A stretch of DNA of 64,000 nt from Pseudomonas viridiflava (GCA_900596015.1 UVIF01000023.1:186001-250000), one strand, 5' to 3'. Positions 40,310-48,721 are shown, counted from the stretch's first letter. Numbers and translations: made by a program. Notes: a model not told the origin generated them from the letters alone.

Positions 40310-40762
40310 TCAGATGCCCGTCTTGCTGCCGAGCAGTTTGCCGAAATGGGCAATGGCCAGCTTGTAACCGTGGGTACCGAAACCGGCAATCACGCCCACC
40401 GCTACCTTCGATACGAATGATTGATGGCGGAATTCCTCGCGGCGATGCACGTTGGAAATATGCACTTCCAGCACCGGCACTTCACAGGCAATCAAGGCAT
40501 CATGAATGGCGATCGAGGTGTGGGTCCACGCGCCGGGGTTGATGACGATACCGGCCACGCGCTGGCGCGCCTGGTGAATCCAGTCGATCATCTGGCCTTC
40601 GTGATTGGTTTGTCGGCATTCGACCGCAAAACCCAGTTCCTCCCCGCTTTGCACTGCCATGGCTTCGACATCGGCCAGGGTTTCATGGCCGTAGACCGCA
40701 GGTTCGCGCAAACCCAGCATATTGAGGTTGGGGCCGTTGAGTACGAGGATGATCTGGGACAT
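40310..40762 (-). CDS. aroQ: Type II 3-dehydroquinate dehydratase AroQ
   Basis: The 150-residue protein has the AroQ landmarks: [21 protein letters not shown] (catalytic-loop Arg and Tyr), [20 protein letters not shown] and [19 protein letters not shown]. It converts 3-dehydroquinate to 3-dehydroshikimate in the shikimate or quinate pathway. In pseudomonads the housekeeping aroQ is usually next to accB-accC. This copy stands alone, so it may be a second isoenzyme. Confidence 0.93.
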   Translation of the reverse strand: MSQIILVLNGPNLNMLGLREPAVYGHETLADVEAMAVQSGEELGFAVECRQTNHEGQMIDWIHQARQRVAGIVINPGAWTHTSIAIHDALIACEVPVLEVHISNVHRREEFRHQSFVSKVAVGVIAGFGTHGYKLAIAHFGKLLGSKTGI

Positions 40763-40974
40763 GAGGCTTCCTGGTCAGATGGGATCGAGCCGTGCGGGCA
40801 GGGCGCCGCGCTGGGGCTGTGGGACCGGAAGAATACCGAAAAAGACGCTGGATGTGAGGGATGTGAAAACGGGTGGCGTGTCGTGATGCGGTTGTACGCA
40901 CCTTCTGACACCCACCCGCCTTCGATTTCGGTAACGCTGCCGGCAGGGGCATACCATGCCCGGCTGCCTCAGGA

Positions 40975-41322
40975 TCAATTACCGCTAGTGCCGCCTGCGC
41001 CGCTGCCTGCGCCTTTGCCGGAGCTTGCGCCGTTACCGGAACCGGAGCCCATCGAGCCGCTGTTGGCGCCGCTGCTGTTGCCGGTGCCGTTGCTGAAAGT
41101 GCCCTGACCGTTCGGGGTGCCCGACGTGGTGCTGCCGCTGCTGCTGTTGGCATCGTTTGCGCGGCCGTTGCCCATCTGGTTGCCAGTGCGGGTGTCGGTG
41201 CTGGTGCTTGGAGTCGAAGGGGTCGGTTCCTTGCCTGGAGGCACCGAACCGGCCAACGCATACATACTGGTGGCAGACAACAGGCCAACAAGGGCAAAGC
41301 GAGTGATCGTGCGAGTGACCAT
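40975..41322 (-). CDS. Exported low-complexity Gly/Ser/Asn-rich protein (115 aa)
   Basis: The 115-residue protein has a Sec signal (about 1-24, ending YALA) and a mature region made almost wholly of Gly, Ser, Asn, Thr and Pro. The second half is GSG/SGN/GAG-like repeats. No domain is recognised. The composition predicts a disordered, secreted or periplasmic chain. ATG 41322 follows an AACGGAGAAA site. The 259-base gap to its right holds a large inverted repeat and no gene. Confidence 0.7.
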   Translation of the reverse strand: MVTRTITRFALVGLLSATSMYALAGSVPPGKEPTPSTPSTSTDTRTGNQMGNGRANDANSSSGSTTSGTPNGQGTFSNGTGNSSGANSGSMGSGSGNGASSGKGAGSGAGGTSGN

Positions 41323-41482
41323 GGTATTTCTCCGTTATAGGAATCGGTACGAAGATTTGGGCATCGGACTGCCATCGTCGGTGCCGTGAAGCCGACGAAC
41401 GGTAGTTTGGGGACTTTCTGACGCTCTCAAGGCGGGTTCATGGCTACGAACCCGTCATCGTGGGAAGTCAGTCACTGCGTGG

Positions 41483-41558
41483 CGCCCTTTTCGCGGCCAC
41501 GGACCGCTCCTACGGCATGAGTGTCCCGTAGGAGCGGTCCGTGGCCGCGAAAGGGGCG
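41483..41558. repeat. Long inverted repeat (REP-like, 33-base arms)
   Basis: Left arm 41483-41515 (beginning CGCCCTTTTCGCGGCCACGG) and right arm 41526-41558 are reverse complements with one mismatch, around a 10-base spacer. The unit GGACCGCTCCTACGG is the widespread pseudomonad 'TAGGAGCGG' repeat family. It would fold into one very stable hairpin between the desulfurase gene and the Gly/Ser-rich gene and may end the desulfurase transcript. Confidence 0.9.
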
Positions 41559-41581
41559 ACGCCGTTACCGGGTCTTCGATT

Positions 41582-42724
41582 TCACCAGAACGGCGCGGGG
41601 GCACGCATGGCGTCGGCTATCACGGCAATGGCCTGGTCGACATCTTCCTGGGTGCTGTAGCGGCCCAGACTCACGCGCAAGCTGTTCACAGCCTGAGCCT
41701 GGCTCAAGCCCAGCGCCAGCAACACGTGGGATGCCGTAGCACTTGCCGAATTGCACGCCGAAGTCGACGACACCGCAATACGGCCAGCAATGGCCTGCAT
41801 GGAAAAGGACGGGCTGGCGATGCAAACGTTCAGGGTGTGAGGGATCCGTTGCTGGGCGCAGCCATTGAGCGTTACGCCGGTCAGCGCCAGCAACCCCTCG
41901 CGCAAGCCCTGGGCCAATTGCGCGATGTGCGCGTTATCGGCGTGCATCTGCGCCGAGGCCTGGGCAAATGCCGCACCCATGCCAACGATCTGGTGGGTGG
42001 GCAAGGTGCCCGAGCGCAGGCCCTGCTCATGGCCGCCGCCATGCATCTGCGCACGCAACATCGGGCGCGCCCGGGGACCGACGTACAAGGCACCGATGCC
42101 TTTCGGGCCATAAAGCTTGTGAGCGGACAGGGACAGCAGGTCTATGGCCCCGCTGGACAAGTCGATGGCGACCTTGCCGGCTGCCTGGGCAGCGTCCACA
42201 TGCAGCAGGGCGCCGTGGTCTTTTACCAACTGCGCGACTCGCGCAATATCGGTCAGGGTGCCCAGCTCGTTGTTGACCCACATCAGCGACACCACCCGGG
42301 TGTTGGCTCGCAACGCCTGGCTCACGGCCTCGGGTTGGATCAGTCCCTGGGCGTCCGGGGTCAGCCAGGTGACCTCGCAGCCGGCGGCCTGTTGCTCGCG
42401 TACGGTGTCGATGACGGCCTTGTGCTCCAGCACGCTGGTGACGATATGGTCGCCCGGACGGGTGCAGCCCTTGAGCGCCAGGTTGTTGGATTCGGTCGCG
42501 CCTGAAGTCCAGACGATGTCTTGCGCGGGAGCATTGAGCAGTTCAGCCACTTGTCGCCTGGCCAGTTCGACCGCCTGGCGCGCCTGGTGGCCATAGGCGT
42601 GGGCACTCGACGCAGGATTGCCGAACAGCGCTTCGCGCCCCATGCAGGCGAGCATCGCCTTGATGACGTGATCGTCGATGGGGGTGGTGGCGGCGTAATC
42701 CAGGTATACGGGGAGGGTAGGCAT
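41582..42724 (-). CDS. Cysteine desulfurase, IscS/NifS-like PLP enzyme
   Basis: The 380-residue protein is a group I cysteine desulfurase. It begins YLDYAATTPID, has the PLP lysine in LSLSAHKLYGPKGIGAL, RSGTLPTHQIVGMG, and the persulfide cysteine in STSACNSASATASHVL. It frees sulfur from cysteine for Fe-S, thio-cofactor or other uses. It is not next to iscU, so it is probably a second, dedicated enzyme and not the housekeeping IscS. An Lrp-type regulator is divergently transcribed from the same AT-rich gap. Confidence 0.9.
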   Translation of the reverse strand: MPTLPVYLDYAATTPIDDHVIKAMLACMGREALFGNPASSAHAYGHQARQAVELARRQVAELLNAPAQDIVWTSGATESNNLALKGCTRPGDHIVTSVLEHKAVIDTVREQQAAGCEVTWLTPDAQGLIQPEAVSQALRANTRVVSLMWVNNELGTLTDIARVAQLVKDHGALLHVDAAQAAGKVAIDLSSGAIDLLSLSAHKLYGPKGIGALYVGPRARPMLRAQMHGGGHEQGLRSGTLPTHQIVGMGAAFAQASAQMHADNAHIAQLAQGLREGLLALTGVTLNGCAQQRIPHTLNVCIASPSFSMQAIAGRIAVSSTSACNSASATASHVLLALGLSQAQAVNSLRVSLGRYSTQEDVDQAIAVIADAMRAPAPFW

Positions 42725-42817
42725 AGTGTCTCGACCAGGGCTGATTCGGTGCTGTCTATGCTAACGATGGATAGAGGGAAAGAATTTGACTTCTACACTA
42801 ATTATGCGGCATTGAGC

Positions 42818-42830
42818 GCAAAGACTTTGC
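42818..42830. promoter_or_regulatory. Candidate Lrp-type operator
   Basis: GCAAAG-A-CTTTGC (42818-42830) is a perfect 6+1+6 palindrome in the AT-rich divergent gap between the desulfurase gene and the Lrp gene. Its position would allow the regulator to act on both promoters. Confidence 0.35.
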
Positions 42831-42893
42831 TCTCTTTGGCAGTTCAAGAGAATATTATTGCAATCACCGATTTTCAGGCAGGCCTCAAGCACC

Positions 42894-43361
42894 ATGGACA
42901 AGTTCGATATGGCAATCCTGGAGATCCTTCAGGCCGATTGCACCCGCCCGCTGGCTGACATTGCCGAGCAGATTGGTCTGGGCGGTACTGCTTGCTGGCG
43001 CCGCATCCAGAAGATGGAACAACAGGGCGTGATTACCGAGCGGGTGGCACTGCTCGATGCGAACGAGTTGAATGTGGCCGTGACGGTGTTCGCCGAGCTG
43101 CGCACGCAGCGCCACAATGCCCAGTGGTTGGCTGATTTCCACGCCGTGATCGGCGAGCTGCCCGAGGTCGTGGAGTGCTACCGAATGGCGGGGGACACGG
43201 ACTACATGCTGCGCATCGTGGTACCGGATATCGCGGGCTATGATGCCGTTTACAAGCGTTTGATCCAGGTGGAGGGCATCAGCGACATCAGTTCGACCTT
43301 TGCCATGGAACGCATCAAGTCAACGACGCTACTGCCGTTGCACTACGCCAGGCGGACCTAG
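42894..43361 (+). CDS. Lrp/AsnC-family transcriptional regulator
   Basis: The 155-residue protein has an N-terminal winged helix (DMAILEILQADCTRPLADIAEQI, then CWRRIQKMEQQGVI) and a C-terminal RAM ligand domain (EVVECYRMAGDTDYMLRIVVPDIAGYDAVY, SSTFAMERIKST). The DNA-recognition helix has GGTACWRR where many relatives have S-x-VxRR. It is divergent from the cysteine desulfurase and so may regulate it in response to cysteine or another amino acid, as in DecR/CyuR systems. That link is an inference. Confidence 0.92.
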   Translation: MDKFDMAILEILQADCTRPLADIAEQIGLGGTACWRRIQKMEQQGVITERVALLDANELNVAVTVFAELRTQRHNAQWLADFHAVIGELPEVVECYRMAGDTDYMLRIVVPDIAGYDAVYKRLIQVEGISDISSTFAMERIKSTTLLPLHYARRT

Positions 43362-43392
43362 CCCATAACGCCTGATAGACCGCGTCGCCTGT

Positions 43393-43476
43393 ATCGCGGC
43401 CACAGACCGCTCCTACGGGTGCAGTGATACCTGTTGTGGGAGCGGTCATTTGTGGGAGCGGTCATTGGCCGCGAAT
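43393..43476. repeat. REP-like palindromic element with a 16-base tandem duplication
   Basis: TATCGCGGCCACAGACCGCTCCTACGG at the left is mirrored by GGGAGCGGTC and GGCCGCGA at the right. The right half contains TGTGGGAGCGGTCATT twice in tandem (43435-43450 and 43451-43466). It belongs to the same repeat family as the element at 41483 and sits between the stop of the Lrp gene and the stop of the RcnB-like gene. Confidence 0.85.
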
Positions 43477-43532
43477 GGGCAACACGGTATTCCGACCCAC
43501 CTAGGCCGGAAGACCAGGACTAAAAACGAATA

Positions 43533-43856
43533 TCACTTCTTGACCGAAGACTTGTCGATCATCTCCACGATGGTGCCGTTCGGAATGTTCACCCGTACGT
43601 ACTTGTCCTTGATCTCGACCCACTGTTCATTCTCTTCAGGCTGCATCAAACCGTGCTTGGCCGGGTCGATCGCCAGCTCTTTGCGCTTGTAGGAATCGGG
43701 GACTTTGTCGCCTTCCTTGATTTCATGCATGCCATTGCCCGGACGATCCAGGGTCACGCTCTCTTCCTTGGTGTCGGTCTGGGCTGCGAAGGCAGGCACA
43801 CTCAGCGCGCACAGGGCAGCAAGAGCGAGGCGAGGCAACAGCTTGGAGGTGGTCAT
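43533..43856 (-). CDS. RcnB-like small periplasmic protein
   Basis: The 107-residue protein has a Sec signal (about 1-23, ending PAFA). The mature part resembles the RcnB family in its C-terminus: ENEQWVEIKDKYVRVNIPNGTIVEMID. RcnB is a periplasmic protein needed for nickel/cobalt homeostasis in enterobacteria; pseudomonads have many RcnB-like proteins of unknown role. ATG 43856 is used; longer frames place the signal internally. Confidence 0.7.
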   Translation of the reverse strand: MTTSKLLPRLALAALCALSVPAFAAQTDTKEESVTLDRPGNGMHEIKEGDKVPDSYKRKELAIDPAKHGLMQPEENEQWVEIKDKYVRVNIPNGTIVEMIDKSSVKK

Positions 43857-43994
43857 GATAATTGTCCTTGATGGTCGAATAAGGCTCTTGATCAGCCAGA
43901 ATGTCAGCGTTGACATGCTATTGACCGGCGCCGAAGCCGATGTTTCCACAGAAGTTTCAACATCCGGCTGCAACATCCTTATCGTGGCCTGGAG

Positions 43995-45074
43995 CTAGTC
44001 GTCAGCTTTGATCAGTTCCGCAGCCTTGCTCCCCAGTAGCGACCCGGCCTGGAAGTAACCCATCACTGTCGCCACGCTGCGGTGCTCGGTCATCGCCATC
44101 ACTTCCCCCAGCGGCACACCCTGGCGACCGGCCTCGGTGACGAATCCCGAGCGCAGGCTGTGCGCGGCCCAATCCCCCTCCAGGCCAGCGAGCTGGGCCC
44201 GACGCTTGACGATGCGCGCCACCTGGTCGCCGCCAAGCCCCTGGCTGGCCACTTTATCGCCACGGTACAGACGTCGAAAGAGTGGGCCGGTAGTAGCCGG
44301 CGCGGCGGCCAGCCATGCGGCCAGCGCATGGGCGGCAGGGCCGCGCAAGGGTTTCTCGCGCCGTGCGCCGGCTGTATCGGTCTTGGTCGCGCCCAAGCCA
44401 TAGACCCAGGTGTCTGCATCCAGCCGACGCACATCGCCCACCTGCAGTGCGACCACTTCGGAACGGCGTCTGCCGCCGCCACTCCAGGCCAGCAGGAGCA
44501 GGGCGCGGTCACGCGTACCGCGCAGGCCGTCCGTGCACGTGGCCAACATGGCCTGCAGCGGCTCCAGGGCCATGGCGGTTTTCTTGCGCACGCTCACGCC
44601 TTGCCGCACCTGGGCCTTCTGGGCGCTGCGCAGCAAGGTTTTCAGCGCCGGCGTATCGGTCGGGCTGTACCAGCCCTTGACCCGGTGCCATTTGCCAAGC
44701 ACTGCCAGCCGATGCTGAACGGTGCTGTAAGCCAGCGGGCCCAGGCGCGACTTGGCCCGGCCGTCGACCAAAGCCCTGTCGATGGCGGCCGGAAGCAGGT
44801 GGTTCCAGCTGCCGTCGTCGAGCGGGCGTGCCAGATGATCGAGGACGAACTGAATCGCCACCGCCGCAGGCAGCGGAGCATCCCCCAGTACCTGTTCATA
44901 GCGCAATTTCAACCACGCCGACCAGTAGCCCAGCGCGCTGCGATAGCTCCGTACCGTGTTGGCAGCGGTTCCTGCCGCGATGAATGCTTGAGCAGCATGT
45001 GCAGTGTTTTCGGCCAGAAAGTGCTGATCCAGCGGTGTACTTTCACTAGTAGCAAGATCGAATGTATTATTCAT
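43995..45074 (-). CDS. Tyrosine-type site-specific recombinase
   Basis: The 359-residue protein has a SAM-like core-binding domain (about 30-150) and a catalytic domain. The residues of the active site are all present: Arg203 (in GRRRSEVV), Lys231 (GATKTD), His305 and Arg308 (AAHSLRSGF), His331 (MTEHRSV) and Tyr340 (MGYFQ). The enzyme should therefore cut and join DNA. There is no tRNA next to it, no phage gene and no excisionase, so it does not look like a mobile-island integrase. ATG 45074 is chosen; a TTG at 45083 lies inside an operator-like palindrome. It is divergent from a KfrA-like gene. Confidence 0.92.
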   Translation of the reverse strand: MNNTFDLATSESTPLDQHFLAENTAHAAQAFIAAGTAANTVRSYRSALGYWSAWLKLRYEQVLGDAPLPAAVAIQFVLDHLARPLDDGSWNHLLPAAIDRALVDGRAKSRLGPLAYSTVQHRLAVLGKWHRVKGWYSPTDTPALKTLLRSAQKAQVRQGVSVRKKTAMALEPLQAMLATCTDGLRGTRDRALLLLAWSGGGRRRSEVVALQVGDVRRLDADTWVYGLGATKTDTAGARREKPLRGPAAHALAAWLAAAPATTGPLFRRLYRGDKVASQGLGGDQVARIVKRRAQLAGLEGDWAAHSLRSGFVTEAGRQGVPLGEVMAMTEHRSVATVMGYFQAGSLLGSKAAELIKADD

Positions 45075-45135
45075 TACGTTCAACGTATTATATTTTGGAT
45101 TTCATAATTACAAGGTCGGATAATCTTTCATTATC
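45075..45135. promoter_or_regulatory. AT-rich divergent control region with two palindromes
   Basis: The 87-base gap between the recombinase and KfrA-like genes is far more AT-rich than its surroundings. It contains TACGTT-C-AACGTA (45075-45087), which abuts the recombinase ATG, and GATAAT-N5-ATTATC (45119-45135) before the KfrA-like start. Both are candidate binding sites for the KfrA-like protein or the recombinase. Confidence 0.5.
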
Positions 45136-45161
45136 ATACCTAATCAAGCGGAGTGTGTGGC

Positions 45162-46142
45162 ATGGCAGTGGGCGTACCGGAAACCGATGTATTCGCGTCA
45201 GCGGACGCCGTGCTGGCCCGCGGCGAGCGGCCGACAGTCGAGCGCGTGCGCCTCGAACTGGGCCGGGGCAGCCCGGCGCGAGTAGGCGCCTTGCTCGATC
45301 AGTGGTGGGAGCAACTGGCGCAACGACTGCGGGGCGAGACCCGCCTGCCGGGGCTGCCTGCCGAGGTGGCGCAGGCATTCGTGGCCATCTGGCAACAGGC
45401 AAACGTGCTCGCCCAAGGGGTGGTCGAACACTCCGTCGCGGCCCAGCGCGCTGAGTTGGCAGCCGAATACGAGCGGGTTGCAGGCGTGGAAGAACAAGCT
45501 CGTAAGGACATCGCGCTGGCCAAGCGGCAGGTGGCCGAAGCGGAAACGGCACGGAAAAACGCCGAAATCCGGCTGGCCGACTTGGACAAGCTGCTGGCGC
45601 AACGTCAGGTGCAGATAGAAGACCTGCAGCAGCAGCGCATCGAGCTGCAAGGCGCGCGCAGTGAGTTACAGGCCGATGTCGCGTCCTTGCAACAAGCGTT
45701 GCGCGATCAACAGCAGCAAGCCGAGCACAATCGCCTCGCCCAGGAGGCCTACGTGCGCGGCGTCGAGGAGCGCTCGCACCGCGAGGTCGACCGCGCCCGT
45801 GAAGACCTGAAAGCGCGCCACCTCGAAGCGCGCGAGCAGCAGAAACAGCTCGAAGCCTTGCAAAAGCGTCTGGAGGAAACCCGCAGCGCGCTCGGTGACG
45901 CGCAACTTCAGTCAGCCGCCCAGCAGGCGCGCTCGGCGCTGGCTGCCGAGCAGGGCGAACACGCATTGCAACAGCTCGAAGCGCAGCTGCGAACTGCCCG
46001 CGAGGCGCAGGAGTCGGCGCTGCAGGCCGCCGCTGCCCAGCAGGCGCGAGCCGACACCCTGGAACGACAGCTGATACAGCAGCACGCGCTCAAGCCAAGG
46101 CGCAGCAGAGCCAAAAAACCTGATCCGGCTCCTGGTGGCTAA
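45162..46142 (+). CDS. KfrA-like DNA-binding protein with long coiled coil
   Basis: The 326-residue protein has an N-terminal KfrA_N-type helix-turn-helix domain (about 8-55; ASADAVLARGERPTVERVRLE, GRGSPARVGALLDQWW). A continuous Gln/Glu/Ala/Arg-rich coiled coil (about 85-305) and a basic Lys/Arg/Pro tail (KPRRSRAKKP) follow. KfrA proteins of plasmids bind their own promoter and form filament-like structures that aid stable inheritance; this one is on a chromosome-like region. A CGGAG site precedes ATG 45162. GTG at 45153 is an alternative. Confidence 0.85.
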   Translation: MAVGVPETDVFASADAVLARGERPTVERVRLELGRGSPARVGALLDQWWEQLAQRLRGETRLPGLPAEVAQAFVAIWQQANVLAQGVVEHSVAAQRAELAAEYERVAGVEEQARKDIALAKRQVAEAETARKNAEIRLADLDKLLAQRQVQIEDLQQQRIELQGARSELQADVASLQQALRDQQQQAEHNRLAQEAYVRGVEERSHREVDRAREDLKARHLEAREQQKQLEALQKRLEETRSALGDAQLQSAAQQARSALAAEQGEHALQQLEAQLRTAREAQESALQAAAAQQARADTLERQLIQQHALKPRRSRAKKPDPAPGG

Positions 46143-46271
46143 ACCGCTCACTCAGCCTGAGCGCTGACAACATTGTCGCGAAGCCGTCCGCGGATCACTA
46201 TCGAGCGGTGCCCTTCAGGCCGCTTTGAGCCCAGATCAACAAGATCCCATAACAACAAGCAGGGACATGTG

Positions 46272-47912
46272 ATGCGCGATTATTCCAGTACCGCCCAGGC
46301 CTTCGATTACCTGGACACCGCCGCGCAGGATCTGCACGGCACTCTCGATCAGCTCAACGCCTGCGTTGAATGCTGCGATCGCCACCTTGGCCAGCAGGCC
46401 GTGGCCCTGTACTGCGAGTCGCAGCACGGCGTTGCCACGCAGTACACCTTCGAACAACTGCAGGCCCATGCAGCGCAGTTCGGCAATTTTCTGCGCAGGC
46501 AGGGCGTCAAGCCCGGTGATCGCGTTGCCGGGTTGATGCCTCGCACCGTCGAACTGCTGATTGCCATACTGGGCACCTGGCGCATCGGCGCCGTCTATCA
46601 GCCCTTGTTCACCGCCTTCGGCCCCAAGGCCATCGAACAGCGCCTGCAGTGCTCGCAGGCGCGCTGGGTCGTCACCGACCTGCACAATCGCCCCAAGCTC
46701 GATGAGGTCGAATGCCGTCCCAGTGTTTTGACCGTGGGCTGCGCTTCGCCAACTGCGGATGAACAGGACTTCTGGACCGCCCTCCGGCAGCACAGCGACG
46801 AGTGCCCGCCAGTGCTGCTCGACGGCAACGCACCGTTCATGCTGATGTGCACATCGGGTACCACGGGCCCCGCCAAACCCCTGGAAGTGCCGCTGCGGGC
46901 GCTGCTGGCGTTCAAGGGTTACCTGCGCGACGCCGTGCACCTGCGCGCCGAGGATCGCTTCTGGAACCTGGCCGACCCGGGCTGGGCCTACGGCCTTTAC
47001 TATGCGGTCACCGGTCCGCTGGCCTTGGGGCACGCCACGCTGTTCTACGATGGCGGCTTCACTGTGGACAGTACCTGCCGGGTGATCGACAAGTACGCGA
47101 TCACCAACCTCGCCGGGTCGCCCACCGCCTACCGCATGCTGATTGCGGCCGGCGAACGTTTCGCTGCCGGTGTGCGCGGGCGTCTGCGCATCGCCAGCAG
47201 TGCCGGCGAGCCGCTCAATCCCCAGGTGATCCGCTGGTTCGCCAAGCAGTTGGGTGTGGTGGTCCACGACCACTACGGCCAGACCGAGCTGGGCATGGTT
47301 CTGTGCAACCATCACGGGCTCGAGCATCCGGTACGCGAGGGCTCCGCCGGCTTTGCCGTACCCGGCCACCGCATCGTGGTGCTCGACGCTCAGTTGCAGG
47401 AGCTGACGGCCGGACAACCGGGCGTGCTCGCCGTGGATCGCGAGCGCTCGCCGCTGTGCTGGTTCGGCGGCTACCTGGGCATGCCGACCAAGGCGTTCAA
47501 AGGCAAGTATTACCTGAGCGGTGACACGGTGGAGCTGAATGCGGACGGCAGCATCAGCTTCGTCGGCCGCAATGACGATGTCATTACCACTTCAGGCTAT
47601 CGGGTGGGGCCTTTCGACGTGGAAAGCGCGCTGATCGAACACCCAGCCGTGGTCGAGGCCGCGGTTGTCGGAAAACCGGATGCCGAGCGCACCGAAGTGA
47701 TCAAGGCGTTCGTGGTGTTGCAGGCGGGTTTCGAAGCCGGCGCCGAGTTGGCCGAGACCCTGCGCCTGCACGTCCGCCAGCGGCTGGCAGCCCATGCCTA
47801 TCCGCGGGAAATCGAATTCGTCGAGCAGCTGCCGAAAACGCCGAGTGGCAAATTGCAGCGCTTCATCCTGCGCAACCAGGAAATCGCCAAGCAGCAGGCG
47901 CCCAGCGCCTGA
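46272..47912 (+). CDS. Acyl-CoA synthetase (AMP-forming, acetyl/medium-chain type)
   Basis: The 546-residue protein is an ANL-superfamily adenylating enzyme: P-loop TSGTTGPAKPLEVP (about 195-208), hinge and A8 motifs YYLSGDTVELNADGSISFVGRNDDVI, and the catalytic Lys in PKTPSGKLQRF near the C-terminus. It should activate a carboxylic acid to its CoA thioester through an acyl-AMP. The loop after the P-loop is PAKPLEV in place of the commoner PKGV. It is the first of three genes with a SDR and a thiolase, which points to a short or branched acyl substrate. ATG 46272 is preceded by CAGGGA. Confidence 0.88.
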   Translation: MRDYSSTAQAFDYLDTAAQDLHGTLDQLNACVECCDRHLGQQAVALYCESQHGVATQYTFEQLQAHAAQFGNFLRRQGVKPGDRVAGLMPRTVELLIAILGTWRIGAVYQPLFTAFGPKAIEQRLQCSQARWVVTDLHNRPKLDEVECRPSVLTVGCASPTADEQDFWTALRQHSDECPPVLLDGNAPFMLMCTSGTTGPAKPLEVPLRALLAFKGYLRDAVHLRAEDRFWNLADPGWAYGLYYAVTGPLALGHATLFYDGGFTVDSTCRVIDKYAITNLAGSPTAYRMLIAAGERFAAGVRGRLRIASSAGEPLNPQVIRWFAKQLGVVVHDHYGQTELGMVLCNHHGLEHPVREGSAGFAVPGHRIVVLDAQLQELTAGQPGVLAVDRERSPLCWFGGYLGMPTKAFKGKYYLSGDTVELNADGSISFVGRNDDVITTSGYRVGPFDVESALIEHPAVVEAAVVGKPDAERTEVIKAFVVLQAGFEAGAELAETLRLHVRQRLAAHAYPREIEFVEQLPKTPSGKLQRFILRNQEIAKQQAPSA

Positions 47913-47927
47913 CAGGGAGACAGCTTC

Positions 47928-48689
47928 ATGCACATTCAAGACAAGGTATTCATGGTCAGTGGCGCAGCGTCCGGGCTTGGTGCCGCTACCGCGCGGATGC
48001 TTGCCCGGGCTGGCGCCCGTTTGCTGCTGGTGGACCTCAACGCCGAGGCGCTGCAGGCACAGGCGAGCGAACTGGAGGCGGCGTTCGCGGTGGCCGACAT
48101 CACCCAGGCCGACGCCGCCCAGGCGGCCGTGGACATGGCTCTGCACAGCTTTGGCGAGCTGCACGGGCTGGTCAATTGCGCCGGCGTGGTCGCTGGCGAG
48201 AAGATCCTCGGCAAGCAGGGTGCTCATTCGCTGGAGCGCTTCAGCCGCATCATCAATATCAACCTGATCGGCACCTTCAACCTGCTGCGCCTGGCGGCCG
48301 AGGCCATCGCCAAGAGCACCGCGAACGCCGAGGGCGAACGCGGGGTGATCATCAACACCGCCTCGGTGGCTGCCTTCGATGGTCAGGTCGGCCAGGCGGC
48401 CTACGCCGCTTCCAAGGGCGCGGTGGCCAGCATGACCTTGCCAGCAGCGCGCGAGCTGGCTCGTTACGGCATACGTGTGATGACCATCGCGCCAGGCATT
48501 TTCGAGACGCCGATGATGGCCGGCATGAGCGACGACGTGCGCGCCGCGCTGGGCGCCGACGTGCCGTTTCCGCCGCGCCTGGGCAAGCCGGACGAATACG
48601 CGGCACTGGTGTGCCACATCATTGAAAACAGCATGCTCAATGGCGAGGTGATCCGTCTCGACGGTGCCCTGCGCATGGCGGCCAAGTGA
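47928..48689 (+). CDS. SDR-family 3-hydroxyacyl-CoA dehydrogenase (HSD17B10-like)
   Basis: The 253-residue protein has the cofactor motif [16 protein letters not shown] (about 10-25), the NCAG motif, the active-site Ser in [11 protein letters not shown] and the YAASK catalytic pair. Acidic residues after beta-2 (VDLNAEAL) predict NAD(H) use. The overall pattern matches type-2 3-hydroxyacyl-CoA or 2-methyl-3-hydroxybutyryl-CoA dehydrogenases. It sits between the acyl-CoA synthetase and the thiolase, which fits the penultimate step of a beta-oxidation spiral. It starts at ATG 47928 with a GGGAGA site. Confidence 0.9.
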   Translation: MHIQDKVFMVSGAASGLGAATARMLARAGARLLLVDLNAEALQAQASELEAAFAVADITQADAAQAAVDMALHSFGELHGLVNCAGVVAGEKILGKQGAHSLERFSRIININLIGTFNLLRLAAEAIAKSTANAEGERGVIINTASVAAFDGQVGQAAYAASKGAVASMTLPAARELARYGIRVMTIAPGIFETPMMAGMSDDVRAALGADVPFPPRLGKPDEYAALVCHIIENSMLNGEVIRLDGALRMAAK

Positions 48690-48721
48690 GCCGGGGCAGA
48701 GCAGATAAAGGGAGAACACCC

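Noticed and set aside
41483..43476. The two palindromic elements as a CRISPR array or insertion-sequence ends.
   Set aside because: There is no regular repeat-spacer pattern and no transposase; they match the dispersed REP-type repeats of pseudomonads.
45088..45966. A 292-codon minus-strand frame opposite the KfrA-like gene.
   Set aside because: It is an Arg/Pro/Ala-rich shadow; the plus-strand coiled coil with a ribosome site explains the region.
43995..46142. Recombinase as the integrase of a genomic island or prophage.
   Set aside because: No tRNA, direct-repeat att sites, phage genes or shift in composition were found on either side.
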